Made by a program: the position numbers and the translations under genes. 64,000 bases of DNA from Rhizosphaericola mali. Its GTDB lineage: Bacteria > Bacteroidota > Bacteroidia > Chitinophagales > Chitinophagaceae. A model generated the notes under the pieces. The model had not been told where the DNA came from. It saw only the letters and a program-made list of their open reading frames with translations, and made no database searches. Of the stretch, positions 62,399 through 64,000 are shown piece by piece (within the stretch, counting starts at the first letter, position 1; the number at the start of each line of letters is the position of its first letter). The stretch covers positions 4,383,507 to 4,447,506 of the forward strand of contig NZ_CP044016.1 of NCBI RefSeq assembly GCF_004337365.2, given 5' to 3'.

Positions 62399-62767
62399 TT
62401 ATTTTGTTCTATACCATTTCGTTGTTCTAGATAAAAAGCCCATTTTTCCTGTAATTTCCAGTTCATTTCCATCCTTCAAAATTGCACTACATATTCCTTT
62501 TTTCCCATTTTTTATAATAAAGATTGTGCCCTCCGAATAATTATTATTAGAAGATTTTTTTAATTCGCTAATCTGTGTTTTGCCAATAAGCGTCTGATCA
62601 TTTGCCTCTTTAATAATTGCATCAAAATGATCTCCTTTTTGAACAAATTCTATTGTACGATCACCATGCTCACTCTTCCATTTTCCTATAATTAAGTCCA
62701 CATTTGATTGCCCAAATAACACTAAACAGCACATATTTATTAAAATGAAACAGATTATTTTAAACAT
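62399..62767 (-). CDS. DUF2147-type small secreted protein
   Basis: The 122-residue protein has a signal peptide (about 1-19, LFGQ). A small beta-barrel-like domain follows with IIGKWKSEHGDRTIEFVQKGDHFDAII and GNELEITGKMGFLSRTTKWYRTK, characteristic of DUF2147 (a lipocalin-like secreted fold). It is the first gene of the efflux operon, 37 bases before tolC. A role as periplasmic ligand-binding or stress-response accessory is inferred from its position. Confidence 0.82.
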   Translation of the reverse strand: MFKIICFILINMCCLVLFGQSNVDLIIGKWKSEHGDRTIEFVQKGDHFDAIIKEANDQTLIGKTQISELKKSSNNNYSEGTIFIIKNGKKGICSAILKDGNELEITGKMGFLSRTTKWYRTK

Positions 62768-62833
62768 ATAAATATTTTTTATTTGTACAAAGGTTAGTAG
62801 GAATATTTCAATTTGGAGAATAGAATATCCTCA

Positions 62834-62862
62834 ATTGAACAAAATTATCACTGGATTGAACA
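62834..62862 (-). promoter_or_regulatory. Candidate LytTR-regulator binding site (direct repeat)
   Basis: ATTGAACA occurs at 62834-62841 and 62855-62862, a 21-bp phase (two helical turns) with 13 bases between the copies. LytTR regulators usually bind two short direct repeats at this spacing. It lies 67-95 bases upstream of the first gene of the efflux operon. Confidence 0.45.
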
Positions 62863-62940
62863 TATCGTTGAAATGCGATGTTAATTTACATGTTTTTCGT
62901 AGATTTATAAGCACAATTTTGGAATTATTAAACATAACGT

Positions 62941-63522
62941 ATGAAGGATAAAATCGCGCTTTTTTTTGAAAATGAAATTAAATGGAAAGCTGAATTTCTT
63001 CTTTTACGTACCCTTCTCCTTCAACACAAATCATTACAAGAAGAATATAAGTGGATGCACCCATGTTATACGTTGAATGGAAAAAATGTCATCATTATTC
63101 ATGGGTTTAAAGAGTATTGTGCATTACTTTTCTTTAAAGGTTCATTACTCGAAGACAACGACCATGTATTAATACAACAAACAAAGAATGTACAAGCTGC
63201 ACGACAAATACGATTTACCAATATCACAGACATTCAAAAGCTAGAAACAACCATTGATAAATATATTCAAAAGGCAATAGATATAGAATCTTCGGGGCAA
63301 AAAGTAATACTGAAAAAAGTGGAGGAGTTTGCGATTCCTAATGAATTTAAAAATTTCCTAGAATCGGATCCCAAAATGGCAAATGCATTTTCTCGTCTTA
63401 CGCCAGGCAGACAAAAAGCATATTTGCATTTTTTTAATCAGGCAAAACAATCCAAAACGAGACTTTCCAGAATCGATAAATTCTATAATCAAATACTTGA
63501 AGGGAAAGGTTTGAATGACTGA
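62941..63522 (+). CDS. YdeI/OmdA-family protein (DUF1801 type)
   Basis: The 193-residue protein has an N-terminal DUF1801-like domain (about 10-125, with EYKWMHPCYTLNGKNVIIIHGFKEYCALLFFKG). A C-terminal helical YdeI/OmdA-like domain follows with FLESDPKMANAFSRLTPGRQKAYLHFFNQAKQ and the final EGKGLND, a strong family marker. No signal peptide. It starts on the other strand from the efflux operon, with the shared direct repeats between them, but regulation is unproven. Function is unknown; resistance to cationic peptides has been suggested for the family. Confidence 0.88.
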   Translation: MKDKIALFFENEIKWKAEFLLLRTLLLQHKSLQEEYKWMHPCYTLNGKNVIIIHGFKEYCALLFFKGSLLEDNDHVLIQQTKNVQAARQIRFTNITDIQKLETTIDKYIQKAIDIESSGQKVILKKVEEFAIPNEFKNFLESDPKMANAFSRLTPGRQKAYLHFFNQAKQSKTRLSRIDKFYNQILEGKGLND

Positions 63523-63580
63523 TATGGCATAGATTTTCCTAATACAATCTTCAATAAAATCATTTTTATCAAAAATATTT

Positions 63581-63612
63581 TTGGCACTTTAATTCTTTCG
63601 TATTTACCTTTG
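63581..63612 (+). promoter_or_regulatory. Predicted promoter of the TetR-family gene
   Basis: TTG (63581-63583), 21 bases, then TACCTTTG (63605-63612), an exact TAnnTTTG match: one of the two best promoters in the window. Transcription would begin near 63619, so a GTG at 63620 would be leaderless. Confidence 0.6.
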
Positions 63613-63643
63613 CCTAACAGTGTTAGAAAAAATAACGCACAAA

Positions 63644-64000
63644 TTGGGAAGCAAGGAACGTATCATAAGGCAAAAGGAGGAAACACGCTGTAAGATCCTC
63701 ACCGCGGCAATGGAGATTAGTCGGGCAGAAGGATGGCAGGCCTTATCAATGCGTAAAATTGCAGATAAAATTGAATATACGGCTCCTATTATTTACGAAT
63801 ATTTCGAGAACAAAGATGCATTAATGGTAGCTCTAACTCGCATGGGGCATCAGAAATTGTCGTGTTTAATGAAGGAAAAGTCGAAAGGACTGATAACTCC
63901 AGAAGAGAAAATTATGGCGATGTGGCGTGCCTATTGGGATTTTGCTTTTCAGGACAAGGAATTTTATCAACTAATGTACGGCGTAGAGGTGAACTGTTGT
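63644..64000 (+). CDS. TetR-family transcriptional regulator (partial, 5' part)
   Basis: The open frame of 119 codons runs off the right edge. Its N-terminus is a TetR helix-turn-helix (about 5-60): GSKERIIRQKEETRCKILTAAM, then WQALSMRKIADKIEYTAPIIYEYFENKDALMVAL, with the tyrosine-rich recognition helix. The start is a TTG at 63644 (GSKER follows, as in relatives). A GTG at 63620 is also in frame but falls right at the predicted transcript start. The ligand-binding C-terminus is missing, so no target can be named. Confidence 0.85.
   Translation, partial: MGSKERIIRQKEETRCKILTAAMEISRAEGWQALSMRKIADKIEYTAPIIYEYFENKDALMVALTRMGHQKLSCLMKEKSKGLITPEEKIMAMWRAYWDFAFQDKEFYQLMYGVEVNCC

Noticed and set aside
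1-64000. CRISPR arrays, transposases, integrases, prophage or toxin-antitoxin genes
   Set aside because: I looked for direct-repeat arrays, IS-type proteins with terminal repeats and phage genes and saw none.

Overview
This window is a low-GC chromosomal segment of a Bacteroidota bacterium, most likely family Chitinophagaceae. The main evidence is the type IX secretion/gliding core gldK-gldL-gldM-gldN, a SusC/SusD-type outer-membrane pair, BatD, an M13 peptidase, LytTR signalling, the ExbB-ExbD-ExbD-TonB order, and promoters of the Bacteroidota type (-33 TTG, -7 TAnnTTTG). I see no prophage, insertion sequence, integron, CRISPR array or rRNA. Almost all of the DNA is ordinary chromosomal coding sequence, and most transcription units end in clean intrinsic terminators. 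Family names come from motif recognition alone; no database search was run.

Layout. 1-3543 (-): the start of a SusD-like lipoprotein gene and a complete susC-like gene. 3951-4037 (-): tRNA-Ser(CGA). 4100-7087 (-): an operon of a small membrane protein, a PstS-like lipoprotein and a TPR protein. 7452-9702 (-): LemA, two TPM-domain proteins and a small conserved protein. 9938-11167 (+): ahpC and ahpD. 11247-15962 (-): GIN-domain lipoprotein, DUF4230 protein, asd and an M13 peptidase. 16100-17637 (+): DUF2490 protein and pyrH. 17701-20544 (-): uvrA. 20785-26355 (+): ECF sigma factor, a GH3/beta-lactamase fusion and batD. 26582-31646 (+): rpoC without an adjacent rpoB, then an OmpH/Skp-like protein. 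31697-37488: two divergent esterases, the second heading a run of ATP-grasp, GCS2-type ligase, class I glutamine amidotransferase and a second ATP-grasp-like protein. 37485-38927 (-): mutY and a STAS protein. 39055-41592 (+): clpC. 41812-46434 (+): gldKLMN. 46901-52272 (+): exbB, exbD, exbD, tonB, a second tonB and mnmE. 52590-56161: a WYL regulator diverging from a small orphan protein, then sigma factor, two small membrane proteins and Hsp20. 56214-62767 (-): seven genes for DUF2147 protein, TolC, adaptor, ABC permease, ABC ATPase, histidine kinase and LytTR regulator. 62941-64000 (+): a YdeI-family protein and the start of a TetR regulator.

How the genes work together. The envelope theme dominates. 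TonB/ExbBD energises SusC-type transporters, GldKLMN builds the type IX secretion motor and ring, and the DUF2147-TolC-HlyD-ABC operon is a tripartite exporter carrying its own two-component system. AhpC/AhpD handle peroxides, while UvrA and MutY handle DNA damage.

The least explained part is the amidoligase cluster at 32659-37488. It combines three predicted carboxylate-amine or peptide-type ligases, a free-standing class I amidotransferase and an esterase, with no NRPS, transporter or known pathway enzyme. It looks like a route to, or turnover of, a small amide or peptide metabolite that I cannot name. Other points worth attention are a tandem pair of TACGC-N9-GCGTA inverted repeats in front of the WYL regulator, a 21-bp-phased direct repeat in front of the LytTR-containing efflux operon, and the separation of rpoC from rpoB.
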